Origin: Hyunsoonleella aquatilis
GTDB taxonomy: Bacteria; Bacteroidota; Bacteroidia; Flavobacteriales; Flavobacteriaceae
Assembly: GCF_014270105.1 (NCBI RefSeq)
Contig: NZ_JACNMF010000003.1
Coordinates: forward strand, 310,001-374,000
Length of the DNA: 64,000 nt
Reading direction: 5' to 3'
Positions 27,360-36,167 of the stretch are shown piece after piece (the stretch's first letter is position 1; each line of letters starts with the position of its first letter). The notes under the pieces are model-generated. The model did no database searches. It saw only the letters and a list, made by a program, of their open reading frames with translations, and was not told the origin of the DNA. The translations under genes were made by a program, and so were the position numbers.

Positions 27360-28271
27360 CTACTTTCTTGGGTGGTATTTCTCAACCACCTTTGTCAAGT
27401 GGCTTTTATCCAAATGGACATAGATTTCAGTAGTGGTGATGCTCTCGTGGCCCAACATCATTTGGATGGCTCGTAAATCCGCGTTATTCTGTAAAAGATG
27501 CGTTGCGAAAGAATGCCTAAAAGTGTGAGGTGATACATTTTTTTTCAGCCCGATTTTTTCCACTAATTGTTTAATGATGGTGAACACCATAGCGCGGGTT
27601 AATTGTTTGCCCCTGTGGTTCAAAAATAACGTATCCTCAAATCCTTCCTTCACATCGATGTGGGTCCTGATTTGGTCTTTGTAAATGTTGATGTACTTCA
27701 TCGTGGCTTCAACAATAGGCACAAAACGTTGTTTATCTCCCTTACCGGTGACCTTGATAAAACCCTCTTCAAAAAACAAATCTGAAATTTTCAGGTTAAT
27801 GAGTTCGCTTACTCGAAGGCCACAGCCATATAAGGTTTCGAGCATTGCCCTATTGCGCTCCCCAATGTTTATGCCATTAAATTGCTTTGAAAGGTCAATG
27901 GCACCTATTAAATCGTTAATTTCTTCAACACTTAAGGTGTCGGGAAGCTTTCTGCCAATTTTAGGAGTTTCAATCAATTCTAATGGGTTGTCCTTACGGT
28001 AGTCTTCAAATACTAAATAGTCAAAAAAACTGCGCAGGCCAGAAATCAACCTGGATTGCGAACGCTCGTTAAGCCGTTTTGCTTCTTCGTAGATGCACTG
28101 CTGAATTGTCTCAGTTGAGATGGAAAGTGGCGTAGCCTCTATTTTTGCATCCTCTAAAAACGATACAAGTTTGAGTATGTCCAGACTGTAATTCTCAATC
28201 GAATTGCCGGACAGACCCCGTTCTATTTTTAGATGATATTGATAGTCCTTAAGAATGCTTTTCCATTTCAT
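27360..28271 (-). CDS. xerD: Tyrosine recombinase XerD
   Basis: The 303-aa protein has an N-terminal SAM-like DNA-binding domain (about 1-90) and a catalytic domain with the complete set R153 (GCGLRVSEL), K177, H249 and R252 (HTFRHSFATHLL), H275 (GHESI) and Y284. It would resolve chromosome dimers at dif together with FtsK. Length and motifs are those of housekeeping XerC/D, not of a phage integrase, and no attachment repeats flank it. Confidence 0.92.
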   Translation of the reverse strand: MKWKSILKDYQYHLKIERGLSGNSIENYSLDILKLVSFLEDAKIEATPLSISTETIQQCIYEEAKRLNERSQSRLISGLRSFFDYLVFEDYRKDNPLELIETPKIGRKLPDTLSVEEINDLIGAIDLSKQFNGINIGERNRAMLETLYGCGLRVSELINLKISDLFFEEGFIKVTGKGDKQRFVPIVEATMKYINIYKDQIRTHIDVKEGFEDTLFLNHRGKQLTRAMVFTIIKQLVEKIGLKKNVSPHTFRHSFATHLLQNNADLRAIQMMLGHESITTTEIYVHLDKSHLTKVVEKYHPRK

Positions 28272-28370
28272 TCATTTTGTTTTTAGAGAACATCCTAGTG
28301 ATTTTACTGTTAATAAAAGTAGTTTTTTAGAAAATTCGGACGTTTCTATTTTATATCTGCTAAAGTTAAC

Positions 28371-28378
28371 TATATTTG
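28371..28378 (+). promoter_or_regulatory. -7 promoter box
   Basis: TATATTTG, an exact match to TAnnTTTG, lies 24 nt upstream of the beta-barrel gene at 28403. Confidence 0.5.
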
Positions 28379-28402
28379 TTTTATGTATAAAATATTACAA
28401 TT

Positions 28403-28975
28403 ATGAGGAAAATTTTATTGTTAATGGCATTGGTAATTTCTGCCAGTGTATTTTCACAGGACAAAGTATTTAGGATTGGTTTTAAGTTTGGAACTGAAAT
28501 TCCCATTTCAAGTAGCCTCGAGTTTTATGACGGGTATAGTTACACTGATTTTTATGGGCTTAGGCTTGATGGTGGAGCAGTTTTTAATATTTCTTTTACG
28601 GAGAAATTTGGACTGCAACCTGAAATCCTTGTGCAGTATAGGGATGATTTTGATGAATCGGTATATTTAATGATACCTATAATGTTTGACATAAAGCCAT
28701 TTGGTCATGGATTTAGTATTCAAGCCGGTCCGAGATTGGGAACTTCCATTTATGTGGATCAGTATTACGATGACTATTATTATGATGAATATGACGATTT
28801 TTATTATTATGATTTAGGAGGTGCTTTTTCGGATTTTGATTTAGGTGCTCAGGTCGGAGTGCAATATGTTGCGCCCTTCCATCTTTTTACTAGTTTAAGA
28901 TTAGGCTATTCATACAGCACAGGTTACGAAGATGGCGTTTTAGGTCTTGGGGTTTCGCTGGGAATGCTGTTCTAG
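28403..28975 (+). CDS. Outer membrane beta-barrel protein with Tyr/Asp-rich loop
   Basis: The 190-aa protein has a clean signal peptide (MRKILLLMALVISASVFSQ) and alternating beta-strand patterns ending in LGVSLGMLF, as in small porin-family (PorT-like) barrels. One loop, about residues 118-141, is almost entirely Tyr and Asp. Single-gene transcript with its own promoter and terminator. Function unknown; it could bind a cation or glycan at the surface. Confidence 0.78.
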   Translation: MRKILLLMALVISASVFSQDKVFRIGFKFGTEIPISSSLEFYDGYSYTDFYGLRLDGGAVFNISFTEKFGLQPEILVQYRDDFDESVYLMIPIMFDIKPFGHGFSIQAGPRLGTSIYVDQYYDDYYYDEYDDFYYYDLGGAFSDFDLGAQVGVQYVAPFHLFTSLRLGYSYSTGYEDGVLGLGVSLGMLF

Positions 28976-28997
28976 AGAAACAAGAAATTCTTATTGT

Positions 28998-29027
28998 AAA
29001 AAGGAAGCTAATGTGCTTCCTTTTTTT
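28998..29027 (+). terminator. Intrinsic terminator
   Basis: An 11-bp stem, AAAAAGGAAGC / GCTTCCTTTTT (28998-29008 and 29015-29025), with a 6-nt loop and a T-run, just after the first beta-barrel gene. Confidence 0.88.
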
Positions 29028-29199
29028 ATATAGTCGACTTTTGACCCAGCCAATTGTTAATAACTTTTGTTGTAAATTGCTTGTTAAGAGATAAATAAAT
29101 ATTAGGTGTTGATAAGAATGTTAATAAGTAGAGCCTAAATGTTAATAATTGTCCAAAAAAGTATTTAATTTGTTTAATCAAACTATAAACTTTATTATT

Positions 29200-29781
29200 A
29201 TGAAAAAATTACTTTTATCTGCAGCGGTAGCTGTGTTTGTATTAATTGGTGCTAATGCACAAGAAAATGACCAAGGGGTTCAATTTGGTGTGAAAGCTGG
29301 TTATAACTTGGCCACCATTGGAGGGGATTTTGAGGATAACAAAGCAGTTTCGGGCTTTAATGTGGGAGGATTTGTGGTGTTTTCGCTTTTGGAAAACCTT
29401 TTATTGCAAGCTGAAGTAGCATTGTCAAAACAGGGTACTAGATGGGAAGAAGGCGGTTTTAAGGATAAATACCGCTTGGCGTATGTTAATGTCCCAGTTT
29501 TTGCCAAATACAGGATTGTTGATAAGCTTTATGTTGAAGCTGGTCCCCAATTGAGTATTTTAGCTGATGCCAAATACATCGATGATGATGACACCACTGA
29601 TGCTAAGGACAATTTTGAGACAATAGACATTGGTGCCGGTGTAGGAGTGGAGTATAAAATTACAGATCATTTAGGAGCAAATGCTCGCTATGTTTTTGGA
29701 CTTTGTAATATAAATGAAAACAACGATACCTTTAAAATAAACAATAGTGTTTTACAGATAGGCGGTAGTTGGACGTTCTAA
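29200..29781 (+). CDS. Porin-family outer membrane beta-barrel protein
   Basis: The 193-aa protein starts with the signal peptide MKKLLLSAAVAVFVLIGANAQ and has about eight amphipathic strands (GVKAGYNLATIGG, YRLAYVNVPVFAKYRI, VGVEYKITDHLGANARYVFGL) ending in an aromatic residue (GGSWTF), the outer-membrane insertion signal. It is of the PorT/OmpW-like family. An in-frame start 17 codons upstream was rejected because it would precede the signal peptide. Confidence 0.82.
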   Translation: MKKLLLSAAVAVFVLIGANAQENDQGVQFGVKAGYNLATIGGDFEDNKAVSGFNVGGFVVFSLLENLLLQAEVALSKQGTRWEEGGFKDKYRLAYVNVPVFAKYRIVDKLYVEAGPQLSILADAKYIDDDDTTDAKDNFETIDIGAGVGVEYKITDHLGANARYVFGLCNINENNDTFKINNSVLQIGGSWTF

Positions 29782-29800
29782 AGATATATATTTAGCATGG

Positions 29801-29830
29801 AAAAACCGAGGCGTTAGCTTCGGTTTTTTT
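29801..29830 (+). terminator. Intrinsic terminator
   Basis: AAAAACCGA (29801-29809) pairs with TCGGTTTTT (29820-29828) around a 10-nt loop, followed by T residues, between the porin-family gene and aroQ. Confidence 0.82.
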
Positions 29831-29856
29831 ATGCATAAGTTTTGTATTTTTAGCCT

Positions 29857-30270
29857 ATGAAAAAACTAATCATCATCAACGGCCCAAATCTGAATCTATT
29901 AGGAAAGCGCGAGCCAAATATTTACGGTAGCTTGACCTTTACGGAGTTTTTGGAAGAGGTAAAAAGCAAATATCCTGATATTCATATTGACTATTTTCAA
30001 TCAAACATAGAGGGTGAGTTGATCGATAAATTGCATGAAGTGGGCTTTACTTATGATGGTATTATTCTTAATGCAGCTGCCTATACCCATACCTCGGTTG
30101 GGATTGGAGATGCTATTAAAGCGATTGAGACCCCTGTAGTGGAAGTCCATATTTCAAATACTTTTTGTCGTGAGGAGTTCAGGCATCAATCCTATATTTC
30201 ACCAAATGCCAAAGGGGTCATTTTAGGCTTCGGACTACAGAGTTATGAATTGGCAATACAGAGTTTCTGA
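29857..30270 (+). CDS. aroQ: 3-dehydroquinate dehydratase, type II
   Basis: The 137-aa enzyme performs the third step of the shikimate pathway. Family motifs are GPNLNLLGKREPNIYG near the start with the catalytic tyrosine, QSNIEGELID, NAAAYTHTSVGI and VEVHISN with the catalytic histidine. Length matches the type II dodecameric enzyme. It stands alone between two terminators, with a TATTTTTA box about 20 nt upstream. Confidence 0.95.
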   Translation: MKKLIIINGPNLNLLGKREPNIYGSLTFTEFLEEVKSKYPDIHIDYFQSNIEGELIDKLHEVGFTYDGIILNAAAYTHTSVGIGDAIKAIETPVVEVHISNTFCREEFRHQSYISPNAKGVILGFGLQSYELAIQSF

Positions 30271-30276
30271 TCGAAA

Positions 30277-30304
30277 GCCCCGCTAACCTCCCCGAAGAAG
30301 AGGA
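30277..30304 (+). repeat. GC-rich palindromic repeat, left copy
   Basis: GCCCCGCTAACCTCCCCGAA and the following bases form one arm of an inverted pair with 30398-30429, either side of a terminator. The same kind of sequence recurs at 58771-58802. It looks like a dispersed REP-like element and not a gene part. Confidence 0.55.
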
Positions 30305-30334
30305 ATGCCACTCACATGGTAATAGTTTTTATAC

Positions 30335-30383
30335 AAAAAGACAGGGTTCGAAAAAATTTCGAACCCTGTCTTTTTGTTTTTTC
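30335..30383. terminator. Very strong bidirectional terminator
   Basis: A 19-bp perfect stem (30335-30353 with 30357-30375, core GACAGGGTTCGAAA) with a 3-nt loop as drawn is bounded by A and T runs. It separates the convergent aroQ and lpdA genes. Confidence 0.95.
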
Positions 30384-30397
30384 ACTCGAGTAAGAGT

Positions 30398-30429
30398 TCC
30401 TCCCCTTCTGGGAGGTTAGGAGGGGCTTC
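30398..30429 (-). repeat. GC-rich palindromic repeat, right copy
   Basis: CCTCCCCTTCTGGGAGGTTA and the bases after it, in the opposite orientation to the copy at 30277. The unit itself contains a CCTCCC...GGGAGG hairpin. Confidence 0.55.
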
Positions 30430-30437
30430 GTGCTTAT

Positions 30438-31814
30438 TTATATATGTATCACCTCATCATAAGCAGCGGCAACAGCTTCCATAACAGCCTCACTCATCGT
30501 TGGATGCGGGTGTACAGCCTTTAAAACTTCGTGTCCAGTAGTTTCCAATTTGCGTCCTAAAACGGCTTCTGCAATCATATCGGTTACTCCAGCGCCAATC
30601 ATATGGCAACCTAACCATTCGCCATATTTGGCATCAAAAATCACTTTTACAAATCCGTCTTTGTTACCGCCAGCACTTGCCTTACCGGATGCCGAGAATG
30701 GGAATTTACCGACCTTAATGTCAAATCCTTTTTCCTTAGCTTGCTTTTCCGTCAGTCCAACACTAGCAATTTCTGGTGAACAATAAGTACATCCAGGAAT
30801 ATTGCCGTAATCAATAGGCTCAACATGATGACCCGCAATTTTTTCAACACATAAAATGCCTTCTGCAGAAGCGACATGTGCCAAAGCTTGTCCTGGGGTT
30901 ACATCACCAATGGCGTAATATCCCGGAATGTTGGTTTGGTAATAATCGTTTACCAATATTTTATCACGATCAACAACAATACCCACATCTTCCAAACCAA
31001 TGCTTTCGATATTGGTTTTGATTCCCACAGCTGAAAGAATAATGTCCGCCTCTAAAACTTCTTCACCTTTTTGTGTCTTCACATTGGCTTTAACACCTTT
31101 TCCGGAAGTATCTACACTGGTAACTTCTGCCGAAGTCATAATATTAATGCCGCTCTTTTTAAAAGAGCGCTCTAATTGTTTTGATACTTCTTCGTCCTCA
31201 ACAGGCACAATATTCGGTAAATATTCAACGATAGTAACTTCAGTTCCGATAGAATTATAAAAATAGGCAAATTCTACGCCTATCGCTCCCGAGCCTACCA
31301 CAATCATCTTCTTAGGTTGCTTTTTAAGGGACATGGCTTCTCTATAGCCAATTACCTTTTCGCCATCTTGGGGCAAACTCGGCAACTCCCGAGAACGTGC
31401 TCCAGTGGCTATGATAATATGGTCTGCACTATATTCTTTGCCATCAACGTCAACCTTTTTGCCGGGTTTCAATTTTCCAAAGCCATCGATAACATCAATT
31501 TTGTTCTTCTTCATGAGGAATTGCACACCTTTGCTCATCCCTTCGGCAACACCTCTACTACGTTTTACAACCGCATCAAAATCATGATCGGCATCCTTCA
31601 CCTTTAGGCCATAATCTTCAGCATGTTTTAGATATTCAAACACCTGGGCCGATTTTAAAAGCGCTTTTGTTGGGATACAGCCCCAATTCAAACATACACC
31701 TCCAAGATTTTCCTTTTCAATAACAGCGGTCTTAAAACCCAATTGTGATGCACGAATTGCAGTAACATATCCACCAGGGCCACTTCCAAGAACAATAATA
31801 TCGTATTTACTCAT
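30438..31814 (-). CDS. lpdA: Dihydrolipoyl dehydrogenase
   Basis: The 458-aa FAD enzyme reoxidises lipoamide in 2-oxoacid dehydrogenase complexes. It has the FAD site VLGSGPGGYVTA, the redox disulfide C41/C46 in GGVCLNWGCIPTK, the NAD site VVGSGAIGVEFA and the C-terminal HPHPTMSE histidine pair near 435-437. It is not next to E1/E2 genes here. A TAAATTCG box on the minus strand at 31840-31833 may be its promoter. Confidence 0.95.
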   Translation of the reverse strand: MSKYDIIVLGSGPGGYVTAIRASQLGFKTAVIEKENLGGVCLNWGCIPTKALLKSAQVFEYLKHAEDYGLKVKDADHDFDAVVKRSRGVAEGMSKGVQFLMKKNKIDVIDGFGKLKPGKKVDVDGKEYSADHIIIATGARSRELPSLPQDGEKVIGYREAMSLKKQPKKMIVVGSGAIGVEFAYFYNSIGTEVTIVEYLPNIVPVEDEEVSKQLERSFKKSGINIMTSAEVTSVDTSGKGVKANVKTQKGEEVLEADIILSAVGIKTNIESIGLEDVGIVVDRDKILVNDYYQTNIPGYYAIGDVTPGQALAHVASAEGILCVEKIAGHHVEPIDYGNIPGCTYCSPEIASVGLTEKQAKEKGFDIKVGKFPFSASGKASAGGNKDGFVKVIFDAKYGEWLGCHMIGAGVTDMIAEAVLGRKLETTGHEVLKAVHPHPTMSEAVMEAVAAAYDEVIHI

Positions 31815-31965
31815 TTGTTAAAATTTAGGGTACGAATTTACGAAATCGAATTTGAAAAATAAATTAAGAGCGTTATTAATATGAAAAAACACCTGAGTAT
31901 AACGAATCAAGGGTTCGTCCCATGAAATATTGGTAGTAATAAAGTGTCAGTTGAAGTTTGGTAAT

Positions 31966-32496
31966 CTAATTCCGTACGATACACTTGATGGTAATGGTAG
32001 CTTCTTTTCCTACGCGAATGGTACCGTACTCTTTGCCCAGTTCATAATCAAACCGGTCAATGACCAACTCGCCGAAAAACGTATTGTTTTCAAAGGTAAA
32101 TGGGATTTCTACAGCCCGTGTCGTTTCAAGAATTGTCATATTTCCTTTAGTGACGAATCCGTTTGCGGTACGAACAACAGCAGTAGATTCAAAACAAACA
32201 GTGGGATATTTATCCACATCAAAAAAATCAGGATCTTTTAAATGGGCATCCCGCTTTTTGTTTTTGGTGTTGATAGTACTCGCATCAATACAAATATTGA
32301 AATTGGAGTTTTCTAAATTGGTTTCGTCAAAATTGAAATCACCTTTCATGCCCGTAAAAGTCCCTTTAACTTTAAAAAGACCTCCTCCGGTAATATGAAA
32401 TTCTACCTTTGATTTTTTGGCGTCAATAGTTTGGGCAATGGCAGTAGAAATCCCGAAACATAACAAGATAATAAGGGCAAATTTAAATGGTTTCAT
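31966..32496 (-). CDS. YceI-family periplasmic lipid-binding protein
   Basis: The 176-aa protein has a signal peptide (MKPFKFALIILLCFGISTAIAQ) and the YceI lipocalin-like barrel, with KSKVEFHITGGGLFKVKGTF near residue 30 and VGKEATITIKCIV at the end. Family members bind isoprenoid quinones or other long-chain lipids in the periplasm. It lies 150 nt upstream of lpdA on the same strand and is probably transcribed separately. Confidence 0.85.
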   Translation of the reverse strand: MKPFKFALIILLCFGISTAIAQTIDAKKSKVEFHITGGGLFKVKGTFTGMKGDFNFDETNLENSNFNICIDASTINTKNKKRDAHLKDPDFFDVDKYPTVCFESTAVVRTANGFVTKGNMTILETTRAVEIPFTFENNTFFGELVIDRFDYELGKEYGTIRVGKEATITIKCIVRN

Positions 32497-32633
32497 GGCA
32501 TTATTTTTTTAACAAATAGACTGAAAAAATTTCGAATAAAGATAAAGAAAATAAGAGCTATTTAAGTCGTTATTATATCGAAACATTACAGTCTAATGTT
32601 AAATTTAAGAACTCTAAGTATAAATGCTTTTGC

Positions 32634-32641
32634 TAACTTTG
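32634..32641 (+). promoter_or_regulatory. -7 promoter box
   Basis: TAACTTTG, exact TAnnTTTG match, 19 nt before the NDH-2 gene. Confidence 0.5.
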
Positions 32642-32660
32642 CGCTTCAGCTTTTTGTCTT

Positions 32661-33950
32661 ATGAATATTCCTAGAATGAGTTTTCCGAGAGTGGTAATTA
32701 TCGGCGGTGGTTTTGCTGGTGTAGCCCTGGCCAAAAAACTGGCAAAACAAGAAGTTCAGGTGGTTTTGATGGACAAAAACAATTACCACACGTTTCAACC
32801 ACTTTTATATCAAGTGTCAACGGGAGGCTTAGAGCCTGACTCTATTGCATATCCGATAAGAAAGATTTTAAAAGATTTCCCAAACTTTTATTTCAGATTG
32901 GCCAATGTTGAAGAAATCGATACCAAAAAAAATAAGGTTAGGACGAATATTGGTAATTTAAAATTCGATTATTTGGTGGTGGCCACAGGTTCTAAGACCA
33001 ACTATTTTGGCAATTCTGAAATAGAGAAGCATAGTATGGCGATGAAAACCATACCGCAGTCCCTTAATTTGAGAAGCCTGATTTTGGAGAATTTTGAAGA
33101 TGCCCTTTTAACATCGGATTTGAATGAGCGTAACGCTCTAATGAATTTTGTTATCGTTGGGGGAGGTCCAACGGGTGTTGAGTTAGCTGGGGCTTTAGCA
33201 GAAATAAAAAAAGGAATTCTTCCAAAGGATTATCCCGATTTGGATACCAGACTGGCCCAAATTCATATCGTTCAGTCAGGTGACTGTATCCTTAAAGGAA
33301 TGAGCGCCCAGGCGTCTCAGAAAGCAGAAGATTTTTTAGAAAAACTGGGAGTTAATATTTGGAAGAATGTACGCGTTACGAATTATGACGGTAAAACAGC
33401 TACTACAAATACTGATTTGACCTTTGAAACCGCCACGTTGATTTGGGCGGCAGGAGTAAAAGGAGCAACTATAAAAGGCATTGAGGCTCAAGAATTGGTT
33501 GCCAATAGCAATCGTATTATTGTGAACGAATTTAGCCAAATCAAGGGCTTTGAGCATATTTTTGCCATTGGAGATATAGCTTGTATGGTTAACGAAGAGC
33601 ATCCCCATGGACTGCCAATGATGGCCCAACCTGCAATTCAACAGGGAGAACAATTGGGGGACAATTTATTGCGAATTTTAGAGGAAAAGCCTCTAAAGCC
33701 ATTTGTTTATAAAGACAAAGGTTCTATGGCCACCATAGGGCGAAATAAGGCAGTGGTGGACCTTAAAAAATGGAAATTTCAGGGTGTTTTTGCTTGGTAT
33801 GTTTGGATGTATGTCCACCTGTTTTTCCTTATCGGCTTTAGAAACCGCATGGTGGTTTTTGTAAACTGGGTCTATAATTACGTGCGATTTGATAGGGAGG
33901 CAAGATTGATTATCAGGCCGTTTAAAAATAAGCACAAAGTAGAGGTTTGA
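32661..33950 (+). CDS. ndh: NAD(P)/FAD-dependent oxidoreductase, type II NADH dehydrogenase
   Basis: The 429-aa flavoprotein has the FAD motif VVIIGGGFAGVALAKKL at about 10-26, a second nucleotide site FVIVGGGPTGVELAGAL near 165, and the FAD-closing HIFAIGDIAC near 300. A hydrophobic pair in the last quarter (WYVWMYVHLFFLIGF) is the membrane-attachment region of NDH-2. It feeds electrons from NADH to menaquinone without pumping protons. A methionine five codons in is also a possible start. Confidence 0.9.
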   Translation: MNIPRMSFPRVVIIGGGFAGVALAKKLAKQEVQVVLMDKNNYHTFQPLLYQVSTGGLEPDSIAYPIRKILKDFPNFYFRLANVEEIDTKKNKVRTNIGNLKFDYLVVATGSKTNYFGNSEIEKHSMAMKTIPQSLNLRSLILENFEDALLTSDLNERNALMNFVIVGGGPTGVELAGALAEIKKGILPKDYPDLDTRLAQIHIVQSGDCILKGMSAQASQKAEDFLEKLGVNIWKNVRVTNYDGKTATTNTDLTFETATLIWAAGVKGATIKGIEAQELVANSNRIIVNEFSQIKGFEHIFAIGDIACMVNEEHPHGLPMMAQPAIQQGEQLGDNLLRILEEKPLKPFVYKDKGSMATIGRNKAVVDLKKWKFQGVFAWYVWMYVHLFFLIGFRNRMVVFVNWVYNYVRFDREARLIIRPFKNKHKVEV

Positions 33951-34025
33951 CTCTGGCAAGGGAAGTATTGAATGTTGGTTTGTTTGCCGAAAACTGTCCA
34001 CTGAATACTGAGACTGCGAACTGAA

Positions 34026-34577
34026 CTATAGGTCATCTGTAAAATGCCTTCTCCCTTTTTCTTTACTAAATTTTTCGGTGTTATACTTTTTCGAATCGCC
34101 TTTAGGTATGGACAGCGATTGCCAATCTTCACCTTTTAGAAGTTTACCTAAAAATACAATTTGCCCCACGTGATACGCGTAATGTGCCAACTGGCGATTG
34201 ATGGCTTCGGTAACCGTATGGCCTTGGTTTCTGATATAAATTATGCGCTCTAAATCTTTTTCATTTAAAGGCGTGATTGCATCAAAAAGGCATTTCCAAC
34301 CTTTGTTCCATTCGGCAAGCATTTCATTTTTTGATATAAAGGAATCCTCAAATTCGGCATCTCGATGTCTCCATACTTTCTCACCGTCTTCGATTAGAAA
34401 ATTGGCCCAACGACTTAGCATATTACCTGCTAAATGTTTTACAATAATAGTAATGGAATTGGAGTTTTGGGCAAACTCTTTCTGCAATTCTTCAAATGAC
34501 AAATCTTTAATGGTTTTATCGCCCAAAGATTTATAATATTCAAACTGTTTGATAACACTGGTTAAATAGCTGTCCAT
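34026..34577 (-). CDS. DUF1572 family protein (DinB-like four-helix bundle)
   Basis: A 183-aa soluble protein with the DinB/YfiT-type pattern: IIVKHLAGNMLSRW near residue 45 and QLAHYAYHVGQIVFLGK near 130 provide the histidines that bind a divalent metal. DUF1572 members may be thiol-dependent transferases, but the substrate is unknown. It is followed closely upstream by msrB on the same strand (16 nt), perhaps one stress-response transcript. Confidence 0.82.
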   Translation of the reverse strand: MDSYLTSVIKQFEYYKSLGDKTIKDLSFEELQKEFAQNSNSITIIVKHLAGNMLSRWANFLIEDGEKVWRHRDAEFEDSFISKNEMLAEWNKGWKCLFDAITPLNEKDLERIIYIRNQGHTVTEAINRQLAHYAYHVGQIVFLGKLLKGEDWQSLSIPKGDSKKYNTEKFSKEKGRRHFTDDL

Positions 34578-34592
34578 TCCATAAATATAATG

Positions 34593-35066
34593 CTATTTTT
34601 TCGGAACAAACTTCAAGGAAACCCCATTGATACAGTGTCTTTTTCCTGTAGTATTTCTTGGGCCGTCATTAAACACATGCCCCAAATGCCCTCCGCAGGT
34701 AGCACAATGTTCTTCGGTTCGGGCGTAGCCCAAATTATAGTCGGTAGAGTATTCCACATTCCCCTTGATTTCCCGATCAAAACTGGGCCAACCCGTTCCC
34801 GAATCAAATTTATGTTCACTTTTGAAAAGAGGGGTGTCGCAGCCTTTACACAAATAAATGCCTTTCTCATAATTCTTATTTAAAGGGCTTGTAAAAGCCC
34901 TTTCAGTGCCTGCTTTCCGCAAAACGTAGAATTCCAAATCTGTCAATTGGCTTTTCCATTCGGCTTCCGTTTTAGTTACCTCATATTTTTTTTCAGGTAG
35001 CTTTTGAGCAGTGGAGTTGCAGTTAAATAAAATCGTTAAAACTAAAAGAGTGAAGAATTTATTCAT
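34593..35066 (-). CDS. msrB: Peptide-methionine (R)-S-oxide reductase, lipoprotein form
   Basis: The 157-aa enzyme from the ATG at 35066 has a lipoprotein-type leader (MNKFFTLLVLTILFNC, C16). The MsrB domain has zinc cysteines C73/C76 (CKGC) and C121/C124 (CATC) and the catalytic C145 in RHCINGVSLKF. It repairs oxidised methionine in envelope proteins. An ORF start at 35105 was rejected because it would put 13 residues before the signal. The lipid anchor implies periplasmic action. Confidence 0.93.
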   Translation of the reverse strand: MNKFFTLLVLTILFNCNSTAQKLPEKKYEVTKTEAEWKSQLTDLEFYVLRKAGTERAFTSPLNKNYEKGIYLCKGCDTPLFKSEHKFDSGTGWPSFDREIKGNVEYSTDYNLGYARTEEHCATCGGHLGHVFNDGPRNTTGKRHCINGVSLKFVPKK

Positions 35067-35282
35067 GGTATAGAATTTGTTTACATAGGTCGGTTTTCCA
35101 TTCAAATCATAACAGCTATCTAATGAATAATTTTATGTAGGTCAAAAAACCAAATGCTAATCAACTAAATTTTATGAATAATTAAATCATTAAATATCGA
35201 ATAAAAAAGTGACCAATTAAAAGTAAAAGGGTCATAAAATTAAGATTCGATTTTGTACATTTAACTCTAAATTAAAGGAATT

Positions 35283-36107
35283 ATGAATTTAAAAAATACA
35301 ATCATAGGAGCTATTGTTCTGGCAGTTATCGTGGCCTGTGCAACAAATCCATTTACGCAAAAGAAAACCTTGGCATTAGTGCCTAATTCTCAGTTGTTTC
35401 CAACGGCTTTCGCCCAGTACAACCAGTTTTTGAATGAAAATAAGGTAGTAAAAGGAACCAAAGATGCGGAAATGATTACAAGGGTAGGACAGCGAATTGC
35501 GGTTGCTGCAGAACGTTGGTTAAACGCGAATAATCACCAAGGTTATTTGGAGGATTATCAATGGGAATATAATTTAGTAGATGATAAAACGGTGAATGCT
35601 TGGTGTATGCCGGGTGGAAAAATTGTTTTTTATACCGGGATTTTGCCTATTGCAAAAAGTGAAACCGGTGTAGCCGCGATTATGGGCCATGAAGTAGCAC
35701 ATGCTTTGGCCAATCACGGTCAACAGCGAATGAGTGCAGGCATGTTGCAACAGCTGGGCGCCGTTGCAGGAAATATTGCCATTCAAGACGCAAGGAAAAG
35801 AGATATGTTTAATCAAGCTTATGGGATTGGCTCTACCGTAGGGGTGATGTTACCATTTAGTAGAAGCCACGAAAGTGAAGCTGATAAAATAGGAATCTAT
35901 TTGATGGCCATTGCTGGATATAACCCTGACGAGGCTTCTGAATTGTGGAAACGAATGAAAGCTAATAGTGGAGGGCAAGCACCACCGGAATTTTTAAGTA
36001 CGCATCCTTCAAATGATACGAGGATTACCAATTTAAAAGAATGGGCGCCACTTGCAAAAAAGGAAGCCAATAAATTTGGGGTTTCATCCTTTAGAAGTAT
36101 AAATTAA
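35283..36107 (+). CDS. M48-family metallopeptidase lipoprotein
   Basis: The 274-aa protein has a lipobox ending VIVACAT (C19), then an M48 peptidase domain with HEVAH (H136, E137, H140) and the third ligand in HESEAD (E197). Related proteins (BepA/LoiP type) degrade or help fold outer membrane proteins. A single gene with its own terminator immediately after. Length is typical for the short, TPR-less form. Confidence 0.9.
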   Translation: MNLKNTIIGAIVLAVIVACATNPFTQKKTLALVPNSQLFPTAFAQYNQFLNENKVVKGTKDAEMITRVGQRIAVAAERWLNANNHQGYLEDYQWEYNLVDDKTVNAWCMPGGKIVFYTGILPIAKSETGVAAIMGHEVAHALANHGQQRMSAGMLQQLGAVAGNIAIQDARKRDMFNQAYGIGSTVGVMLPFSRSHESEADKIGIYLMAIAGYNPDEASELWKRMKANSGGQAPPEFLSTHPSNDTRITNLKEWAPLAKKEANKFGVSSFRSIN

Positions 36108-36138
36108 CGATCGGAATAAAATATTTTATTACTTTAGA

Positions 36139-36167
36139 AGTCGCGCAAATAAAGCGTGACTTTTTTT
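36139..36167 (+). terminator. Intrinsic terminator after the M48 gene
   Basis: AGTCGCGC (36139-36146) pairs with GCGTGACT (36154-36161) with one G-U pair, followed by seven T. The T-run ends right at the ATG of the next gene at 36168. Confidence 0.75.

Noticed and set aside
27360-28271. Phage or island integrase
   Set aside because: Length and motifs fit housekeeping XerD, and no attachment-site repeats or phage genes are near.
30341-30372. tRNA T-arm-like GGTTCGAA sequence
   Set aside because: It is the stem of a 19-bp terminator; no cloverleaf can be drawn.
33951-34025. Possible repeat ACTG-rich stretch after ndh
   Set aside because: Short simple-sequence character (CTGTCCACTGAATACTGAGA) without a second copy in the window; not enough to call an element.
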